From assembly GCA_029237695.1 (NCBI GenBank), contig CM055279.1, positions 6,094,323-6,158,322 on the forward strand: a stretch of DNA of 64,000 bases, read 5' to 3'. A model generated the notes under the pieces. It ran no database searches. It saw nothing but the letters and a program-made list of their open reading frames with translations, and was not told the origin of the DNA. Below, piece after piece: positions 1 to 11,178 of this stretch. The translations under genes were made by a program, and so were the position numbers. This DNA is from Conchocele bisecta (taxonomy: Eukaryota > Mollusca > Bivalvia > Lucinida > Thyasiridae). How positions within the stretch are numbered: position 1 is the first letter of the stretch; every line of letters begins with the position of its first letter.

Positions 1-527
1 ATGATTGCAAAGCACGCACGACTGTCTTGGGGCGCTCATATTCAAGAAATACAATGGAACCTCTTTTGTGAGTGTTGAGTTAAAGATTGGTGCCCTCAAG
101 TTATGCAAAAATAGATTGTTACGAAAATTAAATGTGTACCTAATTATATAACTATTCCACAAGTTTTTAATATTAAAAGTGTTCGTTTGTACACAGTATT
201 AACTAATATCCCAATACCGTGTTAGTAGTGGTGATCACCAGTGTATGTGCATGTGACGACAGTGTGATTAGTATTAATTATTGAAATCAAGTATTTGTAT
301 CAGTTTAAACACGATTGCTGTCGATATCGTATAAAGTGTAGTTATTGTACACCAGAAATTGGACAAATAAATATCGACTTCCTTTTAATAAAAATCTAAT
401 TTTGTTAATATTTTGAGAAAACGCGGTTATCTCACCGGACCTCAATATTGATATCCATGATACAAATAATACGAAATAGTACAAAAAATATCCGGCAAGG
501 CTCCAGAATTTCTTTATTTCTCATCAG
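1..527. other. No gene seen; probable intronic sequence of CYP4 gene 1
   Basis: AT-rich sequence without a long ORF or a recognisable exon. By comparison with gene 2, the I-helix exon (exon 8) should precede 1060, but no copy of it is visible here. The intron before exon 9 of gene 1 is therefore longer than 1059 bp, or exon 8 is missing. Confidence 0.5.
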
Positions 528-600
528 AAGTATATGTTGTGACCACTCATTTGAACCGTCTCGCCGAGACGGTTCAAATGAGTGGTCACAACATATACTT
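528..600. repeat. Perfect foldback hairpin, family A
   Basis: A 73-bp palindrome with 36-bp perfect arms, centred on base 564 within CTCGCCGAG. Imperfect pairing extends further on both sides. The same arm (core GACGGTTCAAATGAGTGG) recurs near 41370-41405 and 41994-42048, so this is a dispersed foldback family. It contains no ORF. Confidence 0.8.
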
Positions 601-628
601 TGGTTCAGAAATAAGGAAAATAGATAGG

Positions 629-930
629 GAATAGTAGGTTAGTGCCGTGAATGGGGAAAATATCTGGCAAGGCTTAGGAAACGGGATGGGCGAGGCTCTG
701 CCGAGCACATCCCGTTTCCGAGCCGCGCCAGATATTTTTTTCCCATTCACGGCGCTAACCTACTATTCTATTTATCCCGTTAACACCTACAAATGGCTTT
801 AAATTTCAAAGAAATAACCCTATCAACGCACATATTCATACGCAGTGATTATGTCGTATTGACTGGATATCAAAAATGTTTCACGGCACCGTGTTTCACG
901 GCACATACGCACTGTGTTGACGGGATAAAT
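629..930 (+). mobile_element. Composite foldback MITE, family B (copy 1)
   Basis: Two joined parts. 629-769 is a long imperfect hairpin whose arms begin GAATAGTAGGTTAGTGCC. 771-930 is a segment bounded by inverted TTTATCCCGTTAACAC and GTGTTGACGGGATAAA. The same composite occurs reversed at 5814-6090, forward at 8302-8567, and split at 8702-8760 plus 12171-12537. It encodes no protein, so it is non-autonomous. Confidence 0.75.
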
Positions 931-1059
931 ATTAATGACATCTTTAAATGCTGAACTGAATAAATATGACCCCTACAATAGTATACATCCGAATGTGCGG
1001 GGACCCCATCCCTAATAGATAGACTGGCTATAGCTGTAGTTTATCACGTTATGTTTCAG

Positions 1060-1204
1060 GTCCGACCTATCCAACATGGAATATTTGACGATGTGCATAA
1101 AAGAGGGTCTCCGGCTACACGCACCTGTCTCCATGGTTGCTAGGCAACTGACACAAGACCTTGACTTTGGCGATCGGGTCATCCCAAAGGGAACACCGAT
1201 GCAG
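1060..1204 (+). CDS. CYP4 gene 1, exon 9 (K-helix ExxR)
   Basis: 145 nt between acceptor TTTCAG and donor GTCAGT. It encodes [20 protein letters not shown] and continues through VARQLTQDL; the ExxR motif is EGLR. It differs from the gene 2 exon at about 15 of 145 positions. Confidence 0.9.
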
Positions 1205-4200
1205 GTCAGTATACAAGTATAGGAGAGGATGTCAATAAGTTTTGAGCCGTGCGTACTTAATTTGCCGTACAGGTTTAACTGTTCCCGTTATTTTTCAAAG
1301 TAATCCCCTTGAAGTTCAATGTAATGTCCACGTTTGTAGCCGGTTACATCTTGGTACGTAAACCACCCCTCCACAGCTCGATTGTCACCGTCAACTCAGA
1401 TGCACGCAGATGCTTTTTTCAAATTTGAGAGTAGCTGGTAGTCACTTAAGGTCAGGTCGGGGGGTGGGGGGTCGTTTCACCAAACTTCGTACTACTAAAA
1501 TGTTCGTAAGTGCAAACATATAATAGTCTGTAAATTTCTCTTTAACACTGTTTTCTTGTCAACAATTATTGGATGATTTACATTTATTTACATATGCAGC
1601 CTATGCTCAATAAATGTAAATCCATCACTGCAATTTTCCGACGATCCTAAATTTGCACTTACGAACATTTTAGTCGTACGAAGTTTAATGAAACGGGCCC
1701 CAGATGAGTACGGAGGTTGGACAACTAGTTTCTACCCACATTCACGTACAGCAGCCATTGTAACGTTCATCAAAGTTTTTTTTTAAGTTTGCCTGTCGAG
1801 AGCCAGGCATTTTATAATATTGACGTTCGATACCCATTGTTGTCCATTGTTGCACTTCACGTGACAGTACCACATAAACCCCGGTTATCCGAGAAACTGG
1901 AATGAAGATATTTAATGAATTAACTATGCAAATAGTTTCGAAACAATTGGTCTTCCGCAACATAGAGTCACTGTCGCCATAATAACTGGCTAAGTATGTG
2001 CGGCTCAAAACGTATTGACCGCCCCTCGTATCACATCGCATATCAGTGCGGAATTCAATTGTACATCAGCTCCAAATCTTTCTTTTCGACATAATATTCG
2101 TAAAATATGCTTGATTTGTGAAATCAAGATCGGCGAAACACGTGGATACAGGGTGGGGTAGATACAATAGATAAACTATATTTGCTGTTAAATGTCTGGG
2201 TCCTGTGCTACAACGGCGATAAATGGCGAGATAACTTTAACATTGCTGGAGTGTTGAATCGTCTTGGAATTATTGCCCTTGACCTAGTGCCGTATTTCGC
2301 CGATATTAATTTCGAAAATCTATCACATTTCCTGTAAATGACGTCAACAATTTACAAACATATCAGAGCTCATGCGGAATTAAATTCCGCAAGAGCTCTG
2401 AATATTTTGTCAATTGTTTAAGTCATTTGCGGAAAATATGGTTGATTTTCGATTTCAAGATCGGTGAATAACAGCGATATAAGTAAAGGGAGGTAATGCA
2501 TATTCTTACAGATAAACATCTGGGCGCTGCACCACAACCGCCATGTATGGGGAGACAACCATTGGGACTATGACCCAGAGAGGTTCTCCAAGGTCAAGGT
2601 CACGGAGATGGATCATTACCAGTTTGTCCCCTTCTCCGCGGGGCCCAGGTAGGGTGTCGGTTGCCTCATACATGCACTTGACATGAATGATGAATTAACA
2701 CAGTATTCATTGATTGAGTTTGCAATAATTCAACAAGTTTAATGCATTGCATACCATGTATGTTAGATTATCACACAATTAATATATTGCCTGTCCATCT
2801 GTTCGTCCGTCCGTCCGGGCCAACGTCCGGGGGTTTGAGAGCTTAGGGGCAGGGTTAGGAACAAAAGATTCCTTTGTAATATTCCGTAAGCTCATAAACT
2901 CTATTGTTGTTTAGGGGCTTTTTCATTGTTCTTCAAACAATGGAAATACCCCATAAACCCAAAATGTTGGAACGTCCGTCCGTCCGTCCGTCCGTCCGTC
3001 CGTCCTAAATTTGCGTTGACGGTTTCGGCTAACTACTCTCCATGTTACTGTAACTTGAAACGAAACTGCATAATTATACTTATTTGTCATCATATATATT
3101 TTCATTTTATCGCCGAGCCATGCGGCCTCTACGCTCCAGGGCGCCGTTTCACTAAACTTCGTACGACTAAAATGTTCGTAAGTGCAAACTTATGATAGTC
3201 TGTAAATTTCACATTAGCAATGTTTTCTGGAAAACAATTATTGGATTTATATGTATTGAGCATAGGCTGCATATGCAGCCTATGCTCAATAAATGTAAAT
3301 CCATAAATTGAAATTTACAGACGATCTGAAATTTGCACTTACGAACATTTTAGTCGTAAGAAGTTTAGTGAAACGGGCCCCAGGGGCCTGTTTCACTAAA
3401 GTGCAAAATGATTATAGTCTGTAAATTTCAAATTAACAATGTTTTCTTGTAAACAATTATTGGATTTACATTTATTGAGCATAGAAACAGGCCCCTGATC
3501 ATTGCCAAATTACTTAGAAACTGAGCTTCAATTAATGTTTAAGGTCTATCCAGAGTTACTGATTTCCTGTTAAAGATCAAACACTAGGGAGTACTAATAT
3601 CAGTTTTATGATGAAACCCACTCAACTGTAAGCCATTAAATATGTTGCATAATATGCTTTCTGACTTATGATAGGGCGTTTTTTTTTGGCAATCCATTTA
3701 CACTTAGAGAGACAATCCATGTGACTTTGTATCTAGGAAGATGTGCGATATGATATTTCATGAACAACATTTACAGAAACATTTTCTGTAAATAATTTCG
3801 AAAGATGATTGACAAAGTTTTCATAGCAAATTAATTCCAAATTTGCTAAGAATATTTCGTCAATTTTCGACGTCACAGGAAGTATCACAGTTTCTGAGAG
3901 TTGACTAAACATTGATGAAACATTTGCACATATTCTAAGGTACAAAATCAAGGTGTATGATCACGTGGTTACAACAACAACAACGTCGCCCACTTCAAAG
4001 TAAGTATTATTAGATAGTTTCCTTAATTTGCAACGGATTTAGATGAAATATGGCGCAGCAAACGCGTCTTCATGAGCTGCATTTGGTGGTCTAGGGAGTT
4101 TGTCACAGACTTTTTGTCGTTTTTGCGAAGAATCGATTTCCGTGTCCGAGACACGGAAATCGATTCTTCGTAAAAACGACAGAATTTTTGGGCGAAAATA

Positions 4201-7200
4201 CAGAGACCACCAAATGCAGCTTAACAAGACGCGTTTCATGAGACATACTTCATCAAAATCCGTAACGTAATAAGGACAATATAAAATAATACGTACTTTG
4301 AATGGGTACTTGTTGTTGTTGTTAGTACCACGTGATCATACACCTTGAAAATCACATGGTCTGTCTAATACATGTTCATTCTTTTCAGAAACTGCATAGG
4401 CCAGCATTTCGCCATGAATGAAATAAAGGTGGTCATAGCCAAGCTGCTGAGGGCGTGAGTAGAATTTATTACAGATATATGTATGTGGTTGTCACTGGAG
4501 AAGTGGGCTTATGGTATTTGTAACCAGTGTAGCTCCAGATCAAATATCACGTTCAGTTAGCCTGCTTATGATTTATAGAGCTTGTTAGAAGCACGGCGGG
4601 TGTTTCACTGATGGAATGGCGTATATTGCAGATCCTGATCAGACTGTGCGGATGCTGATTTGGATCTACGCTGATCGCAAACCCCATAAGCCACATTATG
4701 TGGCTGTGAATGTGGCTGCATAAATGGGGCTTATGGTATTTGTGACCGATGTAGCTCCTGATCAAATAACACACTAATTTAGCCTGATAACGATCTATAT
4801 TATATACCTATCCATGAAATACATAGTTATACGATGTAAATAAAAGTCATAATTATGTTCTCATCGATGAAATAAACAACTTCCGGTCAAAATACGACCA
4901 CTTCCGCTATCTATATTCATAACGCGCACCTGAAAGAAAACAGCGCAAATAGGTGCGGTATATAAATACAAATACACATTAATTACCGTATACAGTCTAA
5001 CTAACAGCTAATTTCCATGGAGCGGTATATAATAAATAGAATATTCATATTTTTGCAACGAATATGACATATATGTTCATCGAGTGGTGTGAAATGTCCA
5101 TATTGCACGAGTGCCTAACGGCACTCGTGAAATATGGAGATTTCACACCTCGAGATGAACCTAACGGCAGTCGTGAAATATGGACATTTCACACCACGAG
5201 ATGAACCTAACGGCACTCGTGAAATATGGACATTTCACACCACGAGATGAACCTAACGGCACTCGTGAAATATGGATATTTCACACCACGAGATGAACAT
5301 ATATGTCATATTAGTTGCAAAAATATGAATATCCTTTATATATTGATTGTTAGAAGCGTGATGAGCGCTTCATTGATGGACTTGCGAACAGTGCAGATCC
5401 TGATCAGACTGTGCGAATGCACAGGCTGATCTGGATCCACACTGGTCGCAAAACCTATAAACCCCATTTCTCCACTCACCGCCACAAATGCTGAGAATAC
5501 CGCATGGTTCATTCTAACTTCAGACAAGGCTAGGAAACGCGTAGGAATTCCGAGGCAATACAGAGGAATTCCTACCGTTTTCGAGCAGAACCTGATAAAC
5601 CAACCCTGATAAACATTTCCTCATGACACCTCATGTTACATGTAAATGTATGCTATTTCACGTTAAGGGAATTATTTTTCGAATTTTGATTTACCCTGAT
5701 ACATGGCATCGGCGCCAATGACTTATATTTAAGGGTGGGAATTGGCTCTAACACCTTCCAAACCCAGGTATAAATAACTAATAGCTCATTTATAAGGCGC
5801 CAGTAATATATTTTATCCCGTCAACACAGGGCGTATGTGCCGTGAAACACGGTGCCGTGAACTATGTTTGATATCCTGTCAATACGACCTACTCACTGCG
5901 AATGAATATGTGCGGTTGCTGGGGTTATTTCTTTGCATTTTAAAGCCTTTGTATGTGTTGACGGTATAAATAGAATAGTAGGTTAGTGCCGTGAATGGGG
6001 AAAATATCTGGCGCGGCACGGAAACGGGATGTGCTCGGCAGAGCCTCGCCCATCCAGTTTCCTGAACCTTGCCACAATTCTCTATATATCGATATTAACT
6101 GATATCTCGGCGTAGATTTGCTGTATCGCATGATGGAGTGATTGCTTGAGATATTTACAATGAAACAATGTAGATGAAAGCATGTATAAATGACTGGTTC
6201 AATGTAGATGAAAGCATGTATAAATGACTGGTTCAATGTAGATGAAAGCATGTATAAATGACTGGTTCAATGTAGATGAAAGCATGTATAAATGACTGGT
6301 TCAATGTAGATGAAAGCATGTATAAATGACTGGTTCAATGTAGATGAAAGCATGTATCAATGACTGGTTCAATGTAGATGAAAGCATGTATAAATGACTG
6401 GTTCAATGTAGATGAAAGCATGTATAAATGACTGGTTCAATGTAGATGAAAGCATGTATCAATGACTGGTTCAATGTAGATGAAAGCATGTATAAATGAC
6501 TGGTTCAATGTAGATGAAAGCATGTATAAATGACTGGTTCAATGTAGATGAAAGCATGTATAAATGACTGGTTCAATGTAGATGAAAGCATGTATAAATG
6601 ACTGGTTCAATGTAGATGAAAGCATGTATAAATGACTGGTTCGCGTGATATACAGTATACGGAGCCCCGCGAGGGACGTAGAATTCTTTTTTTTTATTAA
6701 TTCGTTCCCACGAAATAACAATTCGTTCCCTCAATTTAACAATTCGTTTCCACGAATTAACAATTCGTTCACACGAATTAACAATTCGTTCACACGAATT
6801 AACAATCAATTCGATGAATTGCTATATGGTGGGAACGTATTGTTATTTCGAGGGAACGAACTGTTAAATTGAGAAAACGAATTTTCAGATCGTGGGAACG
6901 AATTGTTAATTCGATTGAACGAATTGTTATATCGTGGGAACGAATTGTTAATTCGAGGGAACAAATTGTTATATCGTGGGAATGAATTGTTAATTCGAGG
7001 GAACGAATTGTTATTTCGTGGGAACGAATTAATAAAAAAAATCCATGTCCCCTGCGGGGCTCCGTAACAATAGGCAAGTTGTATTCTATTTCAATACCAG
7101 ATACACCATTAAAATAAAGACATTCACTGTTTCCATTCTTGCAGCTTCACGTTCAAGTTGGACGAGACACACGTGGTTAAAAGGCGCCTGGCGCTCGTCA

Positions 7201-7250
7201 TGCGCAGTGAAACCGGGATGTACATGTACGCCACCAGGCGGCGCCACTGA
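1060..7250 (+). CDS. Cytochrome P450, CYP4-type, gene 1 (3' part only, four exons)
   Basis: Four exons with lengths and phases identical to exons 9-12 of gene 2: 1060-1204, 2512-2648, 4389-4454 and 7145-7250 (TGA 7248-7250). They encode the K-helix ExxR (EGLR), the meander PERF, the heme loop FSAGPRNCIGQ with the proximal cysteine, and the C-terminal sheet. All splice sites are GT/AG and no frameshift or stop interrupts the exons, so the visible part looks functional. Exons 1-8 are not in the window. The family acts as ER-bound monooxygenases, typically hydroxylating fatty acids at the omega position; that substrate is inferred from family membership. It is a tandem paralogue of the gene at 16409-29527, same strand, 9.2 kb away. 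It could be a 3'-only pseudogene if no 5' exons lie to the left. Confidence 0.9.
1471..1701. mobile_element. MITE, family C (TTTCACTAAACTTCGTACGA ends)
   Basis: Inverted ends TTTCACNAAACTTCGTAC and its complement, with a weak central palindrome around ATGCAGCCTATGCTCAATAA. Other copies lie at 3139-3382, 3384-3497 (short), 13313-13565, 14395-14490 (half), 37065-37242 and 37312-37528. The copy lies in intron 9 of CYP4 gene 1. Confidence 0.7.
2080..2500. repeat. Foldback repeat with TTCCGC centre
   Basis: Inverted flanks (GAAATCAAGATCGGCGAA and ATTTCAAGATCGGTGAA) surround a hairpin at about 2330-2445 whose centre reads GCGGAATTAAATTCCGC. It is a diverged relative of the family D foldbacks listed at 7583. 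It lies just upstream of exon 10 of gene 1. Confidence 0.5.
2512..2648 (+). CDS. CYP4 gene 1, exon 10 (PERF meander)
   Basis: 137 nt, acceptor TTACAG, donor GTAGGG. It encodes [18 protein letters not shown], then YDPERF and FVPFSAGPR. It is identical to gene 2 exon 10 except for one synonymous base (CCA versus CCC in the Pro codon), far closer than the neighbouring exons. Confidence 0.92.
2970..3005. repeat. CGTC tetranucleotide microsatellite
   Basis: Eight or so uninterrupted CGTC units, with a shorter related run near 2801-2818. It lies in intron 10 of gene 1. ORFs read through it on either strand are artefacts of the repeat. Confidence 0.9.
3139..3497. mobile_element. Two abutting MITEs of family C
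   Basis: A 244-bp copy (3139-3382) with inverted GTTTCACTAAACTTCGTACG ends and a central palindrome ATAGGCTGCATATGCAGCC. It is followed directly by a 114-bp internally deleted copy (3384-3497) ending in GGGGCCTGTTTC and GAAACAGGCCCC. Confidence 0.75.
3951..4347. mobile_element. Foldback MITE, family E (ACGTGGTNACAACAACAAC ends)
   Basis: A 390-bp element whose ends carry GGTGTATGATCACGTGGT plus CAA-rich runs in inverted orientation. Its centre is a long hairpin with the stem AAGAATCGATTTCCGTGTC. Copies lie at 17279-17695 (intron 1 of gene 2) and 39305-39687. Remnants are seen at about 18280-18400 and 47515-47535. There is no coding capacity. Confidence 0.8.
4389..4454 (+). CDS. CYP4 gene 1, exon 11 (heme-binding loop)
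   Basis: 66 nt, acceptor TTTTCAG, donor GTGAGT. It encodes [20 protein letters not shown]. The cysteine of NCIG is the axial heme ligand. It differs from gene 2 at about 10 positions. Confidence 0.92.
4480..4795. repeat. Dispersed repeat, family F (ATCCWGATCAG palindromic core)
   Basis: Recurring sequence containing GGGGCTTATGG, TTTGCGACCAGTGTAGATCC and a palindromic core that pairs GATCAGACTGTGC with GATCC. Other copies: 5335-5530, 14300-14400, 29165-29265, 30822-31100, 37700-38100, 42205-42350 and 46735-46820. Short ORFs across these copies are not conserved and are not genes. Confidence 0.6.
4796..5338. mobile_element. Foldback element with amplified hairpin arm, family G
   Basis: Flanks (CATGAAATACATAGTTATAC on the left, ATATGTCATATTCGTTGCAA on the right) match the copy at 17762-18170. 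In that copy the centre is one simple hairpin. Here the right arm, a 46-bp unit containing CACTCGTGAAATATGGACAT, is repeated four times at about 5117-5298. Confidence 0.75.
5814..6090 (-). mobile_element. Composite foldback MITE, family B (copy 2, reversed)
   Basis: TTTATCCCGTCAACAC at 5814 and GTGTTGACGGTATAAATAG near 5968, followed by the hairpin GAATAGTAGGTTAGTGCC. This is the reverse arrangement of the element at 629-930. The far end of the hairpin is degraded near 6070-6090. Confidence 0.7.
6163..6642. repeat. 34-bp minisatellite, about 14 copies
   Basis: Near-perfect tandem copies of a 34-bp unit starting CAATGTAGATGAAAGCATG and ending AAATGACTGGTT. Variation is almost limited to TATAAATG versus TATCAATG. 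It lies in intron 11 of CYP4 gene 1 and abuts the inverted-minisatellite element at 6655. Such homogeneity suggests recent expansion. Confidence 0.95.
6655..7067. mobile_element. MITE with inverted minisatellite interior, family H
   Basis: Ends are inverted: ACGGAGCCCCGCGAGGGAC (6658) and GTCCCCTGCGGGGCTCCGT (7047). Between them about 22-bp subunits (ATTCGTTCCCACGAAATAAC type) run in one orientation in the left half and in the opposite orientation in the right half, so the interior can fold into one large multi-stem structure. A second copy lies at about 40790-41105. It ends 77 bp before the last exon of gene 1. Confidence 0.8.
7145..7250 (+). CDS. CYP4 gene 1, exon 12 (C-terminus)
   Basis: 106 nt, acceptor TTGCAG. 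It encodes [20 protein letters not shown] and ends ATRRRH followed by TGA. It differs from gene 2 exon 12 at 7 positions. An AATAAA at about 8211 is the nearest obvious downstream polyadenylation hexamer; its use is unproven. Confidence 0.92.
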
Positions 7251-7582
7251 TTCCTCAAACCTGAACGGGAAACAACGGAACCGGAACTGATGTATTGGTT
7301 ATATGTCATAAATTACGGAAGATTTATCGAATCTATACTAATCGAGGTGTACTCGCAAAAAGGTGCTCCATCAACGACAGAAAGCAACAGAGTGATACCA
7401 ACATTATTCTTTATTCCCATATACATGTATGTGCATTTAATTCTATACTGCTGTAAATTCGTAAATTATCAATGCAATAATTGAATTGGTTATACATGTA
7501 GTGTAAATATGTGTTCTGTACTTTTGTTAGTATTAATCATTATACTGATATACGTGTTGACTATGCTTATACAAATTGAGAT

Positions 7583-7842
7583 TGAGACACGCCATGCGAT
7601 TTTGTACCTTCGAACATTTGCGTAATTTCATGAAATACGTTTACAAAATTTACAATATTTTCCGTAAATGGCGTCAAAAGTTGACAAAATCTTCAGAGTA
7701 CATGCGGAATTATATTCCGCATTTACTCTGAAAATGTTGTCAACTTTTGACTATATTTATGAAATATATTATAAATCTTGTAAACTTATTTAATGAAATT
7801 ACGCAGATGTCCGAAGGTACAAAATCGCATGGCGTGTCTCAA
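7583..7842. mobile_element. Foldback MITE, family D (GAGACACGCCATGCGATTTT ends)
   Basis: Ends read TGAGACACGCCATGCGATTT and its complement. The centre is GCGGAATTATATTCCGC. Copies: 8010-8135 (left half only), 12563-12782, 13042-13195 (left half), 36318-36556 and a diverged one at 3725-3955. It carries no coding sequence. Confidence 0.75.
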
Positions 7843-8301
7843 ATTATGTGGCTGTGAAAAAGGGCGAATAACATTGCGATCAGTGTAGATCCAGGCTAGC
7901 CGGCGTATTTTCACTAGAAGCGGGTCTGTCAGTGTCCAGAGAAAATGGACTTATGTAATTTATTACCAGTCTAGCTCCTTATTTGTGACTGCAGAAATAT
8001 GGTCTATGACATATGAGGCACGCCATGCGATTTTTTACCTTCGGACATCTGCGTAATTTCATTAAATGCGTTTACAAAATTTACAATATATTTTTTATAA
8101 ATAAAGTCAAAAGTTTTCAGAGTAAATGCGGAATCGTGCTCTACTTGGGGGCGCCGTTTGGTAGTCTGAGCACCATGGACTCTGACTCCACTATATGACC
8201 AATTGCGTGTCAATAAAGTATGATTGCAAAACTACTACGTTGTTTGTCTTAGAGAGGTTCCAGACAAGGTACAATTTAGGAGGTGATCACCAGATATATA
8301 G

Positions 8302-8567
8302 AGAATAGTAGGTTAGTGCCGTGAACGGGAAAAAATATCTGGCAAGGCTCAGGAAACGGGATGGGCGAGGCTCTGCCGAGCACATCCCGTTTCCGTGCCG
8401 CGCCAGATATGTTTTCCCATTCACGGCACTAACCTACTATTCTATTTATCCCGTCAACACCTACAAATGGCTGTAAAATGCAACAATAGTATTGACTGGA
8501 TATAAAAAATGTTTCACGGCACCGTGTTTCACGGCACATACGCATTGACGTGTTGACGGGATAAAAT
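8302..8567 (+). mobile_element. Composite foldback MITE, family B (copy 3)
   Basis: Hairpin 8302-8440 (GAATAGTAGGTTAGTGCC arms) followed by the TTTATCCCGTCAACAC to GTGTTGACGGGATAAA segment. Same orientation as the copy at 629-930. Confidence 0.75.
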
Positions 8568-8701
8568 GGGTTTTACGTCCCAGCAACATGTAGGTAATGT
8601 CATGTATGGACGGGAAACCTCTGTACATGCGATTGTTTGTCAGGGTGTGAGTATGTGAAGGGTAAATTTAGCGATCGGAATTCATCTTTACCAGAATCCC
8701 G

Positions 8702-8760
8702 ATTTATCCCGTCAACACAGTGCGTATGTGCCGTGAAACACGGTGCCGTGAAATATTTTT
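8702..8760. mobile_element. Left fragment of a family B MITE split by the HINE-like insertion
   Basis: Begins TTTATCCCGTCAACAC and runs to GCCGTGAAATATTTTT, where similarity to intact copies stops at a T run. The missing continuation (TATCCTGTCAATACGACC) resumes at 12171, on the far side of the insertion. Confidence 0.75.
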
Positions 8761-8802
8761 AGCTCGACTATTCGAAGAATAAGTAGAGCTTATGTTGTCA
8801 CC

Positions 8803-8846
<44 letters not shown>

Positions 8847-9866
8847 ACCGTCACGCCTTGGTTAAGGTTTTTATTCAAGCTTGTATATGGAATACTACTG
8901 GCCCTACACCCACCATACTTGGACAACTTCATCTCCTAGTGATGTACATCAATAACCCCTGATCTATATTTGACCTTGACCTACATTTCCTCTTGAATTA
9001 CTTAGTTAATTCCCATTGGTTAAGGTTTTTAGTCAACCTTGGTTAAGGTTTTTAGTCAAGCTTGTACATGGAATACTTTTGTGCATACAGACACCATACT
9101 TGGACAACCTTTTCTCATAGGGATGTACATCAATAACCCCTGGTCTATATTTGACCTTGACCTACATTTACTCTTGAATTACTTAGTTAATCCCCCTTGG
9201 TTAAGGTTTTTAGTCAAGCTTGTATATGGAATACTCCTGGCCCTACACCCACCATACTTGAACAACTTCATCTCCTAGGGATGTACATCAGTAACCCCTG
9301 ATCTATATTTGACCTTGACCTACATTTCCTCTTGAATTACTTAGTTAATTCCCCTTGGTTAAGGTTTTTAGTCAACCTTGTAGATGGAATACTCCTGGCC
9401 CTACACCAAACATACTTGGACAACTTTATCTCCTAGTGATGTACATCAACAACCCCTGACCTATATTTGACCTTGGCCTACATTTAACCTTGAATTACCT
9501 AGTTAATTCCCCTTGGTTAAGGTTTTTAGTCAACCTTGGTTAAGGTTTTTAGTCAAGATTGTACATGTAATACTATTGTGCATACATACACCATACTTGG
9601 ACAACCTTTTCTCATAGGGATCTACATCAATAACCCCTGATCTATATTTGACCTTGACCTATATTTCCTCTTCAATTACTTACTTAATTCTCCTTGGTTA
9701 AGGTTTTTAGTCAAGCTTGTATATGGAATATTCCTGGCCCTACACCCACCATACTTGAACAACTTCATCTCCTAGGGATGTACATCAGTAACCCCTGATG
9801 TATATTTGACCTTGACCTACATTTCCTCTTGAATTACGTAGTTAATTCCCCTTGGTTAAGGTTTTT

Positions 9867-9934
9867 AGCTCGACTATTCGAAGAATAAGTAGAGCTTATG
9901 TTGTCACGTCGGCGTCGGCGTCGGCGTCGGCCGG

Positions 9935-9967
<33 letters not shown>

Positions 9968-9970
9968 ACC
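9867..9970 (+). repeat. Second HINE 5' end plus GGCGTC microsatellite
   Basis: A repeat of the element's start, AGCTCGACTATTCGAAGAAT, again directly after TTTTT, followed by GGCGTC units. It interrupts a core unit at GGTTTTT, so it is a nested 5' end or a junction from unequal crossing-over. Confidence 0.8.
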
Positions 9971-10711
9971 GTCATGCCTTGGTTAAGGTTTTTAGTCAAG
10001 CTTGTATATGGAATACTACTGGCCCTACACCCACCATACTTGCACAACTTCATCTCCTAGTGATGTACATCAATAACCCCTGAGCTATATTTGACCTTCA
10101 CCTACATTTCCTCTTGAATTACTTAGTTAATTCCCCTTGGTTAAGGTTTAGTCAACCTTGGTTAAGGTTTTTAGTCAAGCTTGTACATGGAATACTATTG
10201 TGCATACAGACACCATACTTGGACAACCTTTTCTCATAGCGATGTACATCAATAACCCCTGATCTATATTTGACCTTGACCTACATTTCCTCTTGAATTA
10301 CTTACTTAATTCCCCTTGGTTAAGGTTTTTAGTCAAGCTTGTATATGGAATACTCCTGGTCCTACATCCACCATACTTGAACAACTTCATCTCCTAGTGA
10401 TATACATCAACAACCCCTGACCTATATTTGACCTTGACCTACATTTAACCTTGAATTACATAGTTAATTCCCCTTTGTTAAGGTTTTTAGTCAACCTTGG
10501 TTAAGCCTTTTAGTCAAGCTTGTACATGGAATACTAGTGTGCATACATTCACCATACTTGGACAACCTTTTCTCATAGGGATGTACATCAATAACCCCTG
10601 ATCTATATTTGACCTTGACCTACATTTCCTCTTGAATTACTTAGTTATTTCCCTTTGGTTAAGGTTTTTAGTCAAGCTTGTATATGGAATATTCCTGGCC
10701 CTACACCCACC

Positions 10712-11178
10712 GCCCCGTGCAGGCACCGGGGCGGGATCAACTGATCCTGAGAATAGTGCTGCAGTAGCCATTGCTTGTCGTAAAAGGCGACTAAACTGGC
10801 TTAACGATTGGGTTCATACTTTCCGGAACCCACTATACCGGATTTGGCCCTCATGTACATTTTTGGCTTTCTTGTATGTGAGAGTTGAGTCGGGCTATGC
10901 CCCATATATAAAAGTAAGATAGCGCTAATCCTATTACTTTTAGGGGATGGGATAAATGATGCTGGTGTGGCGAGGGCCTGGCACCAGATCAGGTTGTTCT
11001 AATTTCAGGACTGAATATATATTTTGATTGTAAATATTGAGTTCTGAAGTTGGGATTTACCCCCCTTGGACAGGTGGATATGGGACTCGACCCCGTTGAC
11101 CCGTCTGCGTGTAGACTCCCTGAGGCTTGTACCTCTATGTCAGAAAAGCGGACGTTAAACCCTATTCACTCACTCACT
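10712..11178 (+). mobile_element. SINE-like retroposon ending in CACT repeats
   Basis: About 467 bp inserted into a HINE core unit and flanked by a perfect 12-bp target duplication CCTACACCCACC (10700-10711 and 11179-11190). It contains GCTTGTCGTAAAAGGCGACT near the start and CGGACGTTAAACCCTATTCA before a CACT tail, a signature I associate with molluscan SINEs. A diverged relative of its middle lies at about 15125-15410. No RT is encoded. A clear A/B box pair was not identified, so the pol III head is not proven. Confidence 0.75.

Noticed and set aside
2785..3105. Arg/Ser/Val-Arg-Pro repeat peptides on both strands
   Set aside because: Produced by the CGTC microsatellite.
6163..6642. Possible CRISPR or repetitive protein
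   Set aside because: A 34-bp head-to-tail minisatellite without spacers, lying inside an intron of a P450 gene.
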